Assembly (NCBI GenBank): GCA_028023455.1
Contig: JAQFVV010006238.1
Span: 6,210,572 to 6,274,571, forward strand
From: Epiperipatus broadwayi
Taxonomy: Eukaryota > Onychophora > Udeonychophora > Euonychophora > Peripatidae
Direction of reading: 5' to 3'
Length of the DNA stretch: 64,000 bases
The notes under the pieces are model-generated. The model worked only from the letters and a program-made list of their open reading frames with translations. It was not told where the DNA came from and did not search any database. Position numbers and translations under genes: made by a program. Shown in pieces: positions 35,040 to 46,559 of the stretch. Numbering within the stretch: position 1 is the first letter of the stretch; each line of letters starts with the position of its first letter.

Positions 35040-35490
35040 ATATTGTATGGTTTGAATGAAAGAACTTTATATAACCATATAAAAATTCTCTCCTTCATCA
35101 GAATGAGAATCTATTGGAATGTAAACCTAAATTATCTGCATTTAGTATTTTCCACTAAGTTGAACAACTAATCTTGACATTTGGTCTGATGTATCACTAA
35201 TCTCCACAATGTTATATTTCCATTTTTATTTATAATAAATTCCATTCCAATTTTGCTTTCAATATTTGTCACTTTATAGTATGATACATATTCCTTATTT
35301 AAATGAAGTCTTTTTGACTTTTCTTTTATCTTCACAGATCTGTCAATGTACCATTTGATATTAGACAGTTTTTTTTCTGATTATACAATCTTTCTTTCTT
35401 AAAAGATGATAAATACTTTGTAGTTGGCTGACTAAAAGATTATCATTAAATTTTTTTGGTCCACAATCATGAGATCTTAACATTGTCAGC
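35040..35490 (-). pseudogene. LINE endonuclease remnant, second copy
   Basis: Right-to-left translation with frame changes gives NIVEISDTSDQMSRLVVQL, then VYIPIDSHSDEGENFY. These are the central beta strands of the RTE-type APE endonuclease (usual V-Y-A-P-T-x-x-x-x-D-E-E-x-x-x-F-Y). The upstream KIGMEFIINK corresponds to the G-V-G-F-I-x-N-K block. The catalytic G-D-F-N segment that should follow is absent. Confidence 0.65.
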
Positions 35491-37279
35491 CTTTGGTTAC
35501 TGTAAAGTCTTCTGAATATTAGGACTATAATTTAATTTTGTTTGTCATAATCATAAATATAAAAAATATCTTTTACACTTGTATTAATCTTCATAACAAA
35601 AAAAGTTAATTGACAGCTACATCAGAGAATTCAGAAAAAAGACCATTGTATTTTTAGTCATAAAGATAAAATCCAGTAAAATCACAATGGATGATATATG
35701 CCAGTGAATATATCATTCACAATAATTTAGCATACCTGCACTAACTAAAATAGATGAATTTTAGGAGTTTAAATTGTTCGTTTTTGAAATGTCAAATAAA
35801 ATCAAAGGATCTTCTTGCAATTAACCTGTTCAGGATCCAACTCCTCCTTTCTTATTTAATAAGACACTAGTGAGAACTTTATCCAATATTTGAACATTTT
35901 ACTTTTACAATTCAACCTTTTGTTCTGTATTGTTTTGTTCATCTCTTTATATTAATTACTAAAAACGTAAGCTTTTAAATAATAGACATTCTAAAAGTTG
36001 ATATTTAAACTTTATAAAGTAGGAAAAATTTACTAAATGGAACTTTTAATTATAACAATGGTGCTTTTGGTGTTATTGGATTTAAGTTTGTCTATTCAAA
36101 AAATTAGTTGAATGAAATATTTATATGAATTTTTGGAATTAAAAAAAAATTGGATTTTATTACTGTTAAAAAAGCAAATATATCTTAAAATTGCATATTA
36201 AATTTATTGTTATTAAACTTTTTTACAAAAAATATTTACAGGTGTTGATAAATATATCATTCTTGTTATCCAGTAAAAACTGCTTCCACATTGCTGTAAT
36301 AAAGTTTTTAAGACCTATTTTCTTAAAAGTAAATGTTTGCAAATAAAATCTAGTGATAGTCACATAGGTTTAAAGTAAGCATAAATGACTTTTAATACAT
36401 AAATTATTGAAAATCACTATTTGTCTTTTCAAAAATGAAAAATTGAGAAATTGGCCAGAGATAAAACCTTCACCAATCAGAACTTGTCACTTCTATTGGG
36501 ATCAAAATGGACACTTTTGACTTTTTTTGATATTCAAATTATATATTGTAATTTTCTAAAGGTCTATCTGATGCTGCCATTTTCAGATTATTTTTGCATT
36601 TAATAACTAAAACAATTTCTGTGGTAAAATCAAACTGTGCAAAATAATATGACATTATAGACACATATAAAGTAATGGAGAAAGGATATAGTAATTGATA
36701 TGCCATTGTAACACCCTAAACAGCAAAAACTATATGGCGTGGCTGCAATTATAATGAGACACATTAATAAAAAACTTCTTTCAGCAGCTGTCATAGTTAG
36801 ATTTTCAAAATGCTTCAACAATATTGGTTTGCTATATTTTCCTATGGTGCATCATGAGCGTATCTGAAAACTTTGCTATTACACCTAATAATTGCAAAGA
36901 TGTATCAGCAATTGTATGAACATTTTATCTTTTTTTCAATTAAATTTTTTTATTAAAAAATGCTTTAGTTTGATTTGAAATATTTTAAACATGCTTTTAA
37001 GACATAGCAAAAAAACTAGAGCAGATTAATGTATTTCAGGCATTTGCTAAATTTTATTTAAGTTAGTTTAATACCATACAAATGAAGATTCTTGTAAAAT
37101 AATTGTAAACAATTATCTTTTATTCATAAATACATTAGTAAACACACACACACGTATATATATATAAATATGTACTATTCAACTCAATCCTCACTACATT
37201 TTAAATTTGCTTTCAAAAAAATCCTCTACATATGGAGTTATTGTTTATTTTAAAGCAGTATGTAATTTGCTTATGCTAA
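35491..37279. other. Spacer, no gene
   Basis: AT-rich with no recognisable features. A minus-strand frame at 36630-36821 is hydrophobic but has no relatives I know and no supporting context. Confidence 0.6.
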
Positions 37280-37900
37280 ATGTTTCTTATATATGTAATT
37301 AGATGGATTTGAACTCAGGATTTTACTGACTACTCATCCTCCACTTCATCTCAAGCAACTGATACATATCACCACACACACAAAAGATATGTGATCCCCA
37401 ATGTACATATTGTGCAGACTAGCACTTCCCAATTGAACCAAATCATAATCTCTCATATATATATATATATATACAATCAGTGCTGGTTTGTATTAAAATC
37501 GCAATTCTTCAAGCTTTAATGGACATGTTTCAATCTTCTCACTTTTCCAACCATTCAATGATCCATTTCATTGAGTATGTCTACAATATTACATCCAATA
37601 AGTGCTTTGAGCATTTCATTGTCAGTTTTTTAATGAAACGGACTGGTGAATAGTTGGAAGAGCAAGAAAATTGAAATCTGTTTATTAAAGCTTGGATAAA
37701 TTAAACACTGATTGTATATATATGTGGAAGATTATGATCTGGCCCAACTGATGAGTGCTGTATTCTGCATGAAGTACGTATATTGTGGATCGTGGATCTT
37801 TTTCGCATTGTGGTCATGTGTATTGGTTGCTTGAGATGAAGTAGGGATATACAGACTGAAAAGTCCTGAGTTCAAACTCTAATTAGCTATTGCTTATATA
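37280..37900. mobile_element. Large foldback element, ~290-bp arms
   Basis: ggatttgaactcaggattttactg at the left is mirrored by cagactgaaaagtcctgagttc at the right. Then cttcatctcaagcaac pairs with gttgcttgagatgaag, atcataatct with agattatgat, and ttccaaccattcaatgatcc with the ggactggtgaatagttggaa block. Arms are about 37280-37600 and 37630-37900 with a very short loop. No reading frame. Confidence 0.8.
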
Positions 37901-38924
37901 AAAAAATTAGAATTTAGATTCTTGAGGAGTCCTATTAGTTAAACACTTTTGCTATCTTTCATTATGAAATCAATATTTAATGTATTTTTTTTGTGTATAA
38001 CACTTTCATTATAATAAAACAACTTTACATATTGATTTCTTTGTAAAAAATTACAATGCACAATCTTTTTGTGTGCCAATCATTCATTCGACCATTCATT
38101 TACTTTTTCATCTATTAACACATATTTTATTACTAAATCCATGAAAATTATTAATCCATGAAAAATAAACATTGAAAACATTAAAACATTTTATTTAGAA
38201 TTACAATTTATGGATAGTATCATCATCTATGAATAAGTTATAAATCTTAACCATGAAATGCATAACAATTTTTTGTTTTTATATCCACTTTTTAATCCAC
38301 TTTCACTTAATGTTCTGGGAAAATTTTATTTAAAAAAACAAAAAAAAACAATCAAAATCAGTAAAAATATACAAAAATCATGAATTAAAGGATTTTCAAC
38401 ATAAATATTACATAGTGAAGAAAAGAATGTAACATTTTCTTCCTGGAATTCAGTCTATGATATTGCGGGTAAAAGCAAAAAGGTATTGTTCCATGTTTGT
38501 CTACTGTAAATACCTGAGAATAACCATAAGGTGGATGTCACCAATAAAGAATCAGTTCACTTAGATTTACATAAATAAGTACACTTTACGTAAGACCATG
38601 GTCCTTTATTGATGATGCTTTAATAATCAATTGCTGAAAGTTATTTAAGTTTTTCATTAATTATTTCTGATAATAAATGTTTCTTTCCTGTATATTTTCA
38701 ATATATATATTTGAGTTTGTGCCATGTACAGTTTTAGGTTTTTCGTGTATTTGTTGGTTGCTATTATTATAGCTGATGTTTTTACTTAAACTCATCTGCC
38801 ACTGTTGGACAAGTAAGGTGGAATAACACCGGTGCTATTATGCTAAAAGTCAATAACTATTCACCTGGAAAAGACCAAAAACTATATTTTCATCCCTCAT
38901 CCAATCTTCAATTGTACATGGAAT
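37901..38924. other. Spacer, no gene
   Basis: No recognisable features apart from ordinary AT-rich runs. Confidence 0.6.
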
Positions 38925-38986
<62 letters not shown>

Positions 38987-39168
38987 TATAGATAGATAGA
39001 TAGATAGATAGGTAGGTAGGTAGGTAGGTAGGTAGGTAGATAGATAGACAGACAGACAGACAGATAGATAGATAGACAGACAGGTAGATAGGTAGATAGG
39101 TAACTGCGTAGCTAGGTAGCTAGGTAGGTAGGTAGGTAGGTAGGTAGGTAGGTAGGTAGGTAGGTAGG

Positions 39169-39250
<82 letters not shown>
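38925..39250 (+). repeat. Compound GATA/GGTA/GACA microsatellite, ~325 bp
   Basis: Blocks of TAGA, GGTA and CAGA tetranucleotides follow one another in the order GATA, GGTA, GATA/GACA, GGTA, GACA, GATA. They differ by single transitions in the unit, consistent with slippage and point mutation of a GATA ancestor. Confidence 0.95.
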
Positions 39251-39252
<2 letters not shown>

Positions 39253-40924
39253 TATAATAATAAACAAATATCTACAATACAAACTTCATTCACATCTTTT
39301 TGTCATGAAGACTCTTATTTTAATATATGTCCATAGATAGGGTAGACAGGGAGGCAAATGCCTAGAGTGATATTTGATCGAATGAGAAGAGACCCAATGC
39401 AACCACATTATGACGTTTATATAAATTATTTCAGCCATTTACAATTTATTTTATCAGCAAGTAGGCTAGATTCTTCTATTTATTGAGACAATTTGTTACT
39501 AACTATTTGGCAAATGGAGGAAGGAAAAAGTGTCAAACATTTTTTGCTAATTAGAAGGCCAAAATCCTTTACATATGTATATAAATAAACAACCAACTGT
39601 ATACTTTTTTTGTGTATGTGTGCGTGTAATTAATTTTATTTACAAATAAATAAAATTAATTAAACAGCAATATATTTTGATGTTATTTTATTCCCATATA
39701 TAATATTTCCTTAATTGAAAAAATATGCAGATTGTTCGTGTTTACTTTATCTACGTAATTAGTTAAATTACACAATATTTTAACAGATTACTTGGCGGAA
39801 GACAGCCATTATGTTAATGAATGCCTATTAGTACTATTTCCAGCAATGAATTAATTAGTTTTATATAGCTTTAGATTCATAACAACAACAATTACGTCCC
39901 TTTTAAAATATCTCACATTATGTAAAGTGATAGCTTTGATATAATTTTTTAATAATACATACGGTCTTCATCAAGTTCTCAAAGTGATCTTTTTAACTGC
40001 ACTTTAAAATTAATAATGTTATTTTCACAAAAGCGCTTTCATTAACTATTTTTTTCGTTAATTATAAAATAATTAGATTTAGCTAAAATCTTATTAACGA
40101 CTGCCATCTTTATTAAAATATTCAACTTCAGATTTTATACTGCAAATACATTGTGACAGTAATAAGCGAAATGTTTGTCTTAATATTGATTCTAACGTAC
40201 TAATTTGGCATATTTATTTCAATGAAATGAAAATGTCTGCAGAAAATGTACTTTTTATTTTTATTATTATTAAAGCAAACGAACAGTTACTATAGATTCT
40301 CTTCACAGATTTGTAAGACAATCCGTAAATAATGACGTAAAGAGATCGGTGAAATTGAAGATTATGATGTTGCTTTAAGTACTGAATTAAAAATATTTGT
40401 ATAAAAAGAATGAAAACAATAGCAAACTGACACCCACGACAATTATGTATTATTGTATGGCTGTCTTATATTGCCTAGTTGTCTTAACTACCCTTTACGC
40501 TGGGAGTTTGACATAGCAATGTAAATAAATTTTAAAATTATTTATTAATGCGTATATAAATATAGTTTTCAAGTTCATTCACATTTGTGTTTGTTCTTTT
40601 GTCGTGACCCTATTTACCATTGTTTAGCAATAGCTAGGGGTGTTCTATTAACAGATTTTCAATAATAGCTTAGTCGGTATGTCAATGCTATTATGATGCA
40701 ATAATACTATATATAAGCAATCATACACATGAGAACTAAAAAAGCTATATATTTTTTTTATCCATGAAAATCTATGATTTATTTTCAACCATTATTAATC
40801 CCGTTCAGAGTAGTTAACTCAAAGTTTAAATTGTTTTTTTTTTTCAATATATAACTTCTACTCTCAGCAACACTACAAAAAAAAACACTTTCTTATTATA
40901 TACAATCATTTCACATGTGATATA
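39251..40924. other. Spacer with one 16-bp perfect hairpin
   Basis: No gene. At 39627-39642, TAATTAATTTTATTTA is mirrored at 39647-39662 across a 4-nt loop. Confidence 0.55.
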
Positions 40925-41765
40925 TTTTTAAGTTTTTTATAATCTTTTGGGAATGCTTTTCATGATTTCAATTATCTATTGTCATTTTTTTTTACAGTGT
41001 ATCTAGCCCAGCCCTATTCAGTTTCTTAATTTTTTTGATAATAGACTCAGCTGTTTTTTTCCATCCATTTACTATTTTTCAACTATTCTTTTTACTAATA
41101 ACATATAATGTTTTAAACCACTAAACATTACATGATCACTATTTATTATGCTTGCTCATAACTGTTATTAAAAGAGGCAAAACTCTCCATTCAGTAGTGC
41201 CACTCAGTGCATTAGATAGGGATTTTATGCACAAGCCTTCTGACATCCCTTGATTACTCTGACTTGCACTGAGTGGTACTACTGTATGGAGAGTTTTGCT
41301 TGTTTTAATATATTATTTTATACTCTCTTTCAAATAGCATTTGTAGGAATTGTTAAAGCACATCTATTGATAACCTTTCTTTTTAAACATGTGGACATAT
41401 TTCCTTTGAATATTTAATTATTTCTACTAAACGCATTCCTTCCGAGTATAATTCTGTTTATTAATTTTATCCATTATGTTTCAAACTGTATTTATAATAT
41501 GGACAAAATATTTGTATGTGTTAACTTCTTCTAAGTTTATGATTGTCAATCGTTATTTTCTGCTTTAGTTTATTTACTACTTATCTTTGGTCTTACATTT
41601 ATAAATCATAACATTTCTTGAAGTTCTATAATGTTATTTCCACAAATAACTACATCATTCACAAGATTTAGATAACTTAACCAATGTCCATTTATTTTTA
41701 TTCTTTTAAATTCATAACTTAATCCATAAAAAGAAAAAAAATCTTTCACAAAACTGCTGTAAAAA
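40925..41765 (-). pseudogene. RTE-type LINE reverse transcriptase fragment, old copy
   Basis: Nucleotide-level relative of the better copy at 54.9-55.8 kb: atctagcccagccct, tccattatgtttc, gttaacttcttctaa, caaataactacatcat and aatccataaaaa lie in the same order. The segment covers the post-palm and C-terminal part of ORF2, including the site equivalent to the F-A-D-D box (near 41640-41700), but is full of stops. A foldback element interrupts it at 41175-41300. No 3' tail is visible. Confidence 0.7.
41175..41300. mobile_element. Foldback family F, copy c (short)
   Basis: ggcaaaactctccattcagt is mirrored by actgtatggagagttttgct. The inner loop and hammerhead-like part are deleted, leaving the attagatagggattttatgcacaagcc strand once only. 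It lies inside the RTE fragment, so it inserted later than that copy. Confidence 0.8.
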
Positions 41766-41852
41766 TTTGAAGGCATAAAATCACCTTGCAGAATATTGCA
41801 TTTTGATAAGTGTTCTTGGAATAGGACAATAAAATATCTTAATGATCTAGAA

Positions 41853-42319
41853 CAGGTGAGTTCAACTTAAGTCCCATAAATCACCTGTAATCCAAAGTGA
41901 TTATGAATGCAGTCCAATACAAAATCACAAACTTACTTAGAGCATTTTGAGATGTGCTTCTGATAAAATCTCAGAATGTAATTAAAATAAACGCATATAT
42001 GCTCTCACTATTTGTAGAAATGCTTGGCTTCAGTTTTAAGATGGTGTGCAGCTTCTGGTGCATAATTTTTCAAGTGCATACAGACCAATTGACAACATCA
42101 AACATTACATATACTCACAATAATTTATTCATATTAGCTATTTCAAGAGTGAAATACATTAAGATTAAAATTAGAGTCAAAGTGTCTAATGAGCATCTTG
42201 GAAACTCACTAAAAATTGGAATTGCTTCCATTGAACGAGAGTTAATTTTTTCAATACAATGCAAAAGATCTACAAGTTTATGTTGCTCTCTTTTCTTTTA
42301 CTTTAAAATAGATATATAA
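41853..42319 (+). pseudogene. hAT transposon remnant (TIR-like end and dimerisation-domain tail)
   Basis: At 41853, CAGGTGAGTTCAACTT and the following block to about 41940 resemble the ends of Charlie/GTF2IRD2-type hAT elements (CAGG start, later cacaaacttactta). A plus-strand frame (41954-42319) ends with SRVKYIKIKIRVKVSNEHLG and NSLKIGIASIE. These match the C-terminal hAT dimerisation region (usual K-S-K-x-R-x-x-L-x-x-E-H-L-x-x-x-L-R-I-x). The transposase core is missing, so the element is internally deleted. I did not find the other terminus. Confidence 0.55.
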
Positions 42320-44044
42320 AAATATATTCTACCAGAGTATGCAGATATTTACCAACTATTAACATAATAAATCTTTGATACAAAACAGCTAGGTTTTCAA
42401 TATAGCGTCAAAGCGGAACTACAATGAACATTAGCAAATACATTAACATATCAATATGTATACAATCATATACCAAACTAATCACTGATTACTATAGATA
42501 TTAGCATATTTTCACATGATTATTTGATTTAGTGGTTGTCCATGTTATTAGATTAAAAGGCAAGTGTTTGCTGAGAAGAATGTTATTAGCTCTTATGTTT
42601 ATGGAGTTTTTGAAATTAATTATGTGCCAAGTTTCTTTTATTTTGTAATTTTTATTATTATTTTCTAAACAAATAATTATAACATCTGGAGATTTAAAGA
42701 TCTAAATAGTTTTTCATGATCTACAAATCCTGAAATGTAAGCACTATTCATTTACATTTAGCTCTATAATTATAGATGAACATGATAAATGATTCTAGAT
42801 TTTAAATTTGTGCATGTCTCTGTATAATATCTGACATTGCAAAATTGACAGAATGTGCACCAATTGAACTTTATCATCATCTTTAATCCTATCATTAGAA
42901 TTATATATATATTCATAAAAATCAGTCAACACTTAGACAATCCCAATATCAATCAACAATCTCAATCTGTTGTCAAGGCAACCTCCTACTAACAATAATG
43001 GTGATATATATATATATATATATAGCCAATATATATATATATATATATATAAAGCCAATAATATTTATTACTTAATATGTGCATTTTTTATATTAGGGTC
43101 ATACACTTTGGATCTGCTCAAAAATTTTAAATGTCTATCTGAACAGGGAATTGTATAATTAAATTATTATGTAAGGACTTTTTTCTTATCACAAAAATTC
43201 TATACAGAGCAGACTCCTTTTTTTGCTTTCTGGCTTTTGGTAGCACTTATGAATTTGATATGATACCCAAGATAACCCTTTTTTAGTTTCCAGAGATGCC
43301 AAAAGGTTAAGACTCTTATTCTACAGCTTTAAGTGCAGAGAAAATACTTATAGAATCAAATGCCTTTTTATAATTACAAATTATAATGATGTATAATTAT
43401 TAGCTCTTTTTATATGTTTTTATTTAACTTATTCTGTTTTTTTCTCTCTGTTGGTCTGGATAAAATCTTGTAATCAACTTTCTCTTATTTCCTAGTTTTC
43501 AATCGAGTTGAAAATTTTACATTCATATTTATTTATGTCTGATGACAATACATATATTTAAAGTTGAAAACATTTTAAATAAAAATTAATGAAAAATTTA
43601 AATTTTTAATTTTATATATAACATTAATGCAATTTAAAACAGAATAATTCATTAGAAACTGATTTCAGTGATTCTGTGTCACATATATAAAGTTGAAAAG
43701 TATAATGTAGAAAATATATTTTAAAAAAATTTAATGCTTTTATTTACACAAATGCACTAAAATATAAAAATAAATATTTCTTCAGTTTATGAAAATAAAA
43801 ATTTGAGGCTCTCTGGTTTAGAAATAGTCAACTTTTATCAATTTTTATGGACTTCTTATCAAGCAAGAATTACTATTTACCATAGTTAATGTAGTTTTGC
43901 TAATATCAGCAAGTTGATCACATTTGTCTAAATCGCATGTTGTTATTAAATTAGTAATAATTGAAAGGTTGCCAGTCCCTCACATGTGCGACAGTTATTT
44001 CCCAGACAGCCAATCAGATTTTTAAACAGCTGTCTTTAAGAACG
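42320..44044. other. Spacer with (TA)n runs
   Basis: No gene recognised. TA microsatellites at about 43003-43024 and 43029-43051 account for the apparent frame there. Confidence 0.6.
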
Positions 44045-44705
44045 ATCAGGCTTGTTGATGGGATGTGCTTTATCAAAGTCAGAAATATCTCAGCCACTTT
44101 GCCCAGAAAAACCTGTTAGCCACCTTATCTTTCGATTCCCCTCTATATATTTTTCTATATTCTTCTCTATCCTGCTCTATCCTACTTTCACAACATCATC
44201 TTTGTCCACTCCATGGCCTTTATATCTAGATCCCCTTTATCTTTTTCCAAACCAAGCATAAAGATCAAAAACCCATTTTCTGCACAATCACTTAGTTTAT
44301 ATTTATTCTGCCACAACTTCATTTTTTGTACCCTTTTCACTTGTAGTTATTTACATTCAATTAGGCGATACTTAATATTTTCCATGTCTTCATTACATAA
44401 CTTGCAAACTAAATCATCCACATTTCTCCATTTAAGAGTATATTCCTTGTTGCTAACAATTCTGTTCAAGCCTTAAGCAGCAGACTACTTTCTGTGCTAT
44501 TATTGTAAATTAACTCACACCCAATATTCTGTTTATTTTTTATATATATAGACTCGTTTTATTCTTCATACTAATTCTCCATCATCCTATCTTTCAATTT
44601 TTTATTACTGCATCTATTCTTCTAGCCCATTCTTTGCACAACAATCCTCCTAATGCAATCATCTCACCCTTTTGTACAAGTATACTGACATAAAGTCTTT
44701 ATCCC
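44045..44705 (-). pseudogene. LINE ORF2 C-terminus, tandem copy 1
   Basis: A second, parallel copy of the sequence at 44706-45440, with shared blocks such as acctgttagccacctt, ccatggcctttatatcta, tttatatttattctg and gtacaagtatactgacataaa. On the minus strand it encodes a decayed LINE tail with VCKLCNEDMENI, part of the C-x2-C...H...C zinc-knuckle-like motif at LINE C-termini. The plus-strand frames here are artefacts. Confidence 0.65.
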
Positions 44706-45440
44706 CAGTGATGTGATGTGCTATGGCTTCTTCTTTATCAAAGTCAGGAAACTCTCAACCACTATTCAAACCTGTTAGCCACCTTCCCTTTCCATTCTCC
44801 ACTCTAAGTATTTCCTATATTCTTCTCTATTCTGCTCCATCACATCTCCACAACATAATCTTTATCAACTCCATGGCCTTTATATCTAAATCCCCCTTAT
44901 CTTTTTCCAAACCCAGCACAAAAACTAAGAACTCATATTCTGTAAAATCACTTTGTTTATATTTATTCTGTCACAACTTTATTATTTCTACCCTTTCTGC
45001 TTATAAGCATTTACATTCAATTAGCAGATGCCTAATATTATGCATGCCTTCCTTACATAACTTTCAGATTAAATTGACCACATTTTTCCATTTATGTATA
45101 TATTCCCTTGTTGCTAATGATCCTATTCGAGCTTTAAACACTAAATTACTTTCCTTGCTATTATTATAAATTAATTCATATTCAATATTCTTTTTCTTTA
45201 TATTTAAACTCTTTTTATTCTCCATATTAGTTCTCCATCTCTCCAACTCCCTATTTTTTACTAATGCATCTATTCTTCTAACCCATATCTTGCCACCATA
45301 ACATTCAACAATCCTCCTAACACAATCATCCCACCTTTTGTACAAGTATACTGACATAAAATCTTTATTTCCAATGATCAGAAAACCTTCCATACAGTAG
45401 TGCCACCCAGTGCAAGCCTTAGTAATCAGTGGCTTCAAGA
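44706..45440 (-). pseudogene. LINE ORF2 C-terminus, tandem copy 2
   Basis: The minus frame 45438-45064 (124 codons) reads from KDFMSVYLYKRWDDCVRRIV through YGGKIWVRRIDALVKNRELE to LVFKARIGSLATREYIHKWK. A stop then interrupts the zinc motif, continuing as KLCKEGMHNIRHLLIECK in frame. This is the thumb/C-terminal region of a non-LTR retrotransposon protein; the clade is not clear to me. The 3' end is a (CACAT)-like tail (gtgatgtgatgtg on plus) that abuts copy 1. It is a different family from the RTE copies. Confidence 0.65.
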
Positions 45441-45572
45441 AAATTTAATGCATAAAATACCTATCTAGTGCCTTGATGAGTAAACACTAGATAGAAAATT
45501 TATGCACAAACCTTTTGCATACAATGATTCCTAAGGCTTGCAGTAGATGGCACTACTGAATGCAAAGTTTGC
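45381..45572. mobile_element. Foldback family F, copy d (short)
   Basis: ccatacagtagtgccaccca is mirrored by gatggcactactgaatgcaa. It sits at the edge of LINE tandem copy 2 and lacks the hammerhead-like inner part. Confidence 0.75.
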
Positions 45573-46559
45573 CATTGTTATTAATAGCTTGTACAAGCAT
45601 AGGAAATGATTATTTTGTAACTATGTATATATAAAAAAATATGTCTAATTTTTATAGACCTATTTACAGAACAACTTAAAATAATGTTATGCTAACCAAT
45701 TATTTAAGTAAACATGCATTTAATACTCATATGTTTTTGTTTCAATGTTAATCCATTCATTAGATAAAATGTCTTCTTTTTTTAATATGTGAATAGATTA
45801 GCATTAATACAAGAAAGTAAACATTATTTACAAGTTAATTTAAATGATTCCTTGGTATCTGATTCAAGAATTAGTGTAGTTTATTTTTGAGGTTTTTAAA
45901 ATTGCTATAATTTATATTAATAATTTTTATTAGTCATTCATTAGATTAGAGATTATTATCTAATTTTTATTTACGGGATGTGTAAACAATATATTTCCAA
46001 GCATAAGTGCCCCCATGTTTCTATTTGTAAAAGTTGAAAAAAAATATTTTTTCACTTTTTATTGCATTATACTAAAATTTCTCTTAATATTTCATTATGA
46101 TCTACTGTGTGAAAAGCAATCCATTGTTCTTTTGATTGGTTTAAGTACAAAATTTATCACTGATAAAATTATTTTGATAGGTGTCTTATATAGAATTTAT
46201 AGAATGATAACTCTATAACTTTTAATATCTTCTTTTTTCTTTTCTTATATGTTAATATATTAATTGCAATATATGAACCTGCTCATTTTTCCCAGACAAC
46301 TTGTGTATACTTTTTCCAATAATTTTCCTATTTTATCACTTGCTTGTTTTAGATATCAATGGCAATTCTATCATTGATGGCAGCTTTTCCTTTTTTTATA
46401 GATATAAATGTGTTTTTCATTTCCCCATGTAAATTGTCTGGCAATTCAAAAGACATAATAACTGGTTGATAAGTTTGTATAATTATATTTCCAACTTTTT
46501 CTTGCAACACCAATCTATTTTCTTTAATATTTGCTTATTAATATGTTTAAGTATATATA
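45573..46559. other. Spacer, no gene
   Basis: AT-rich. A plus frame at 46015-46218 is of low complexity and not supported. Confidence 0.6.

Noticed and set aside
37138-37165. Short CA repeat and TA runs, also at many other sites, as a CRISPR-like or satellite array
   Set aside because: No regular spacers or long units; these are ordinary microsatellites of an animal genome.
41954-42100. An intact gene starting at 41954
   Set aside because: Only the last ~60 codons resemble the hAT dimerisation region. The upstream part of the frame is sequence near the transposon end, so the start codon is fortuitous.
44723-45169. A 148-codon plus-strand frame
   Set aside because: It is antisense to the LINE C-terminal coding sequence, whose conserved motifs lie on the minus strand.
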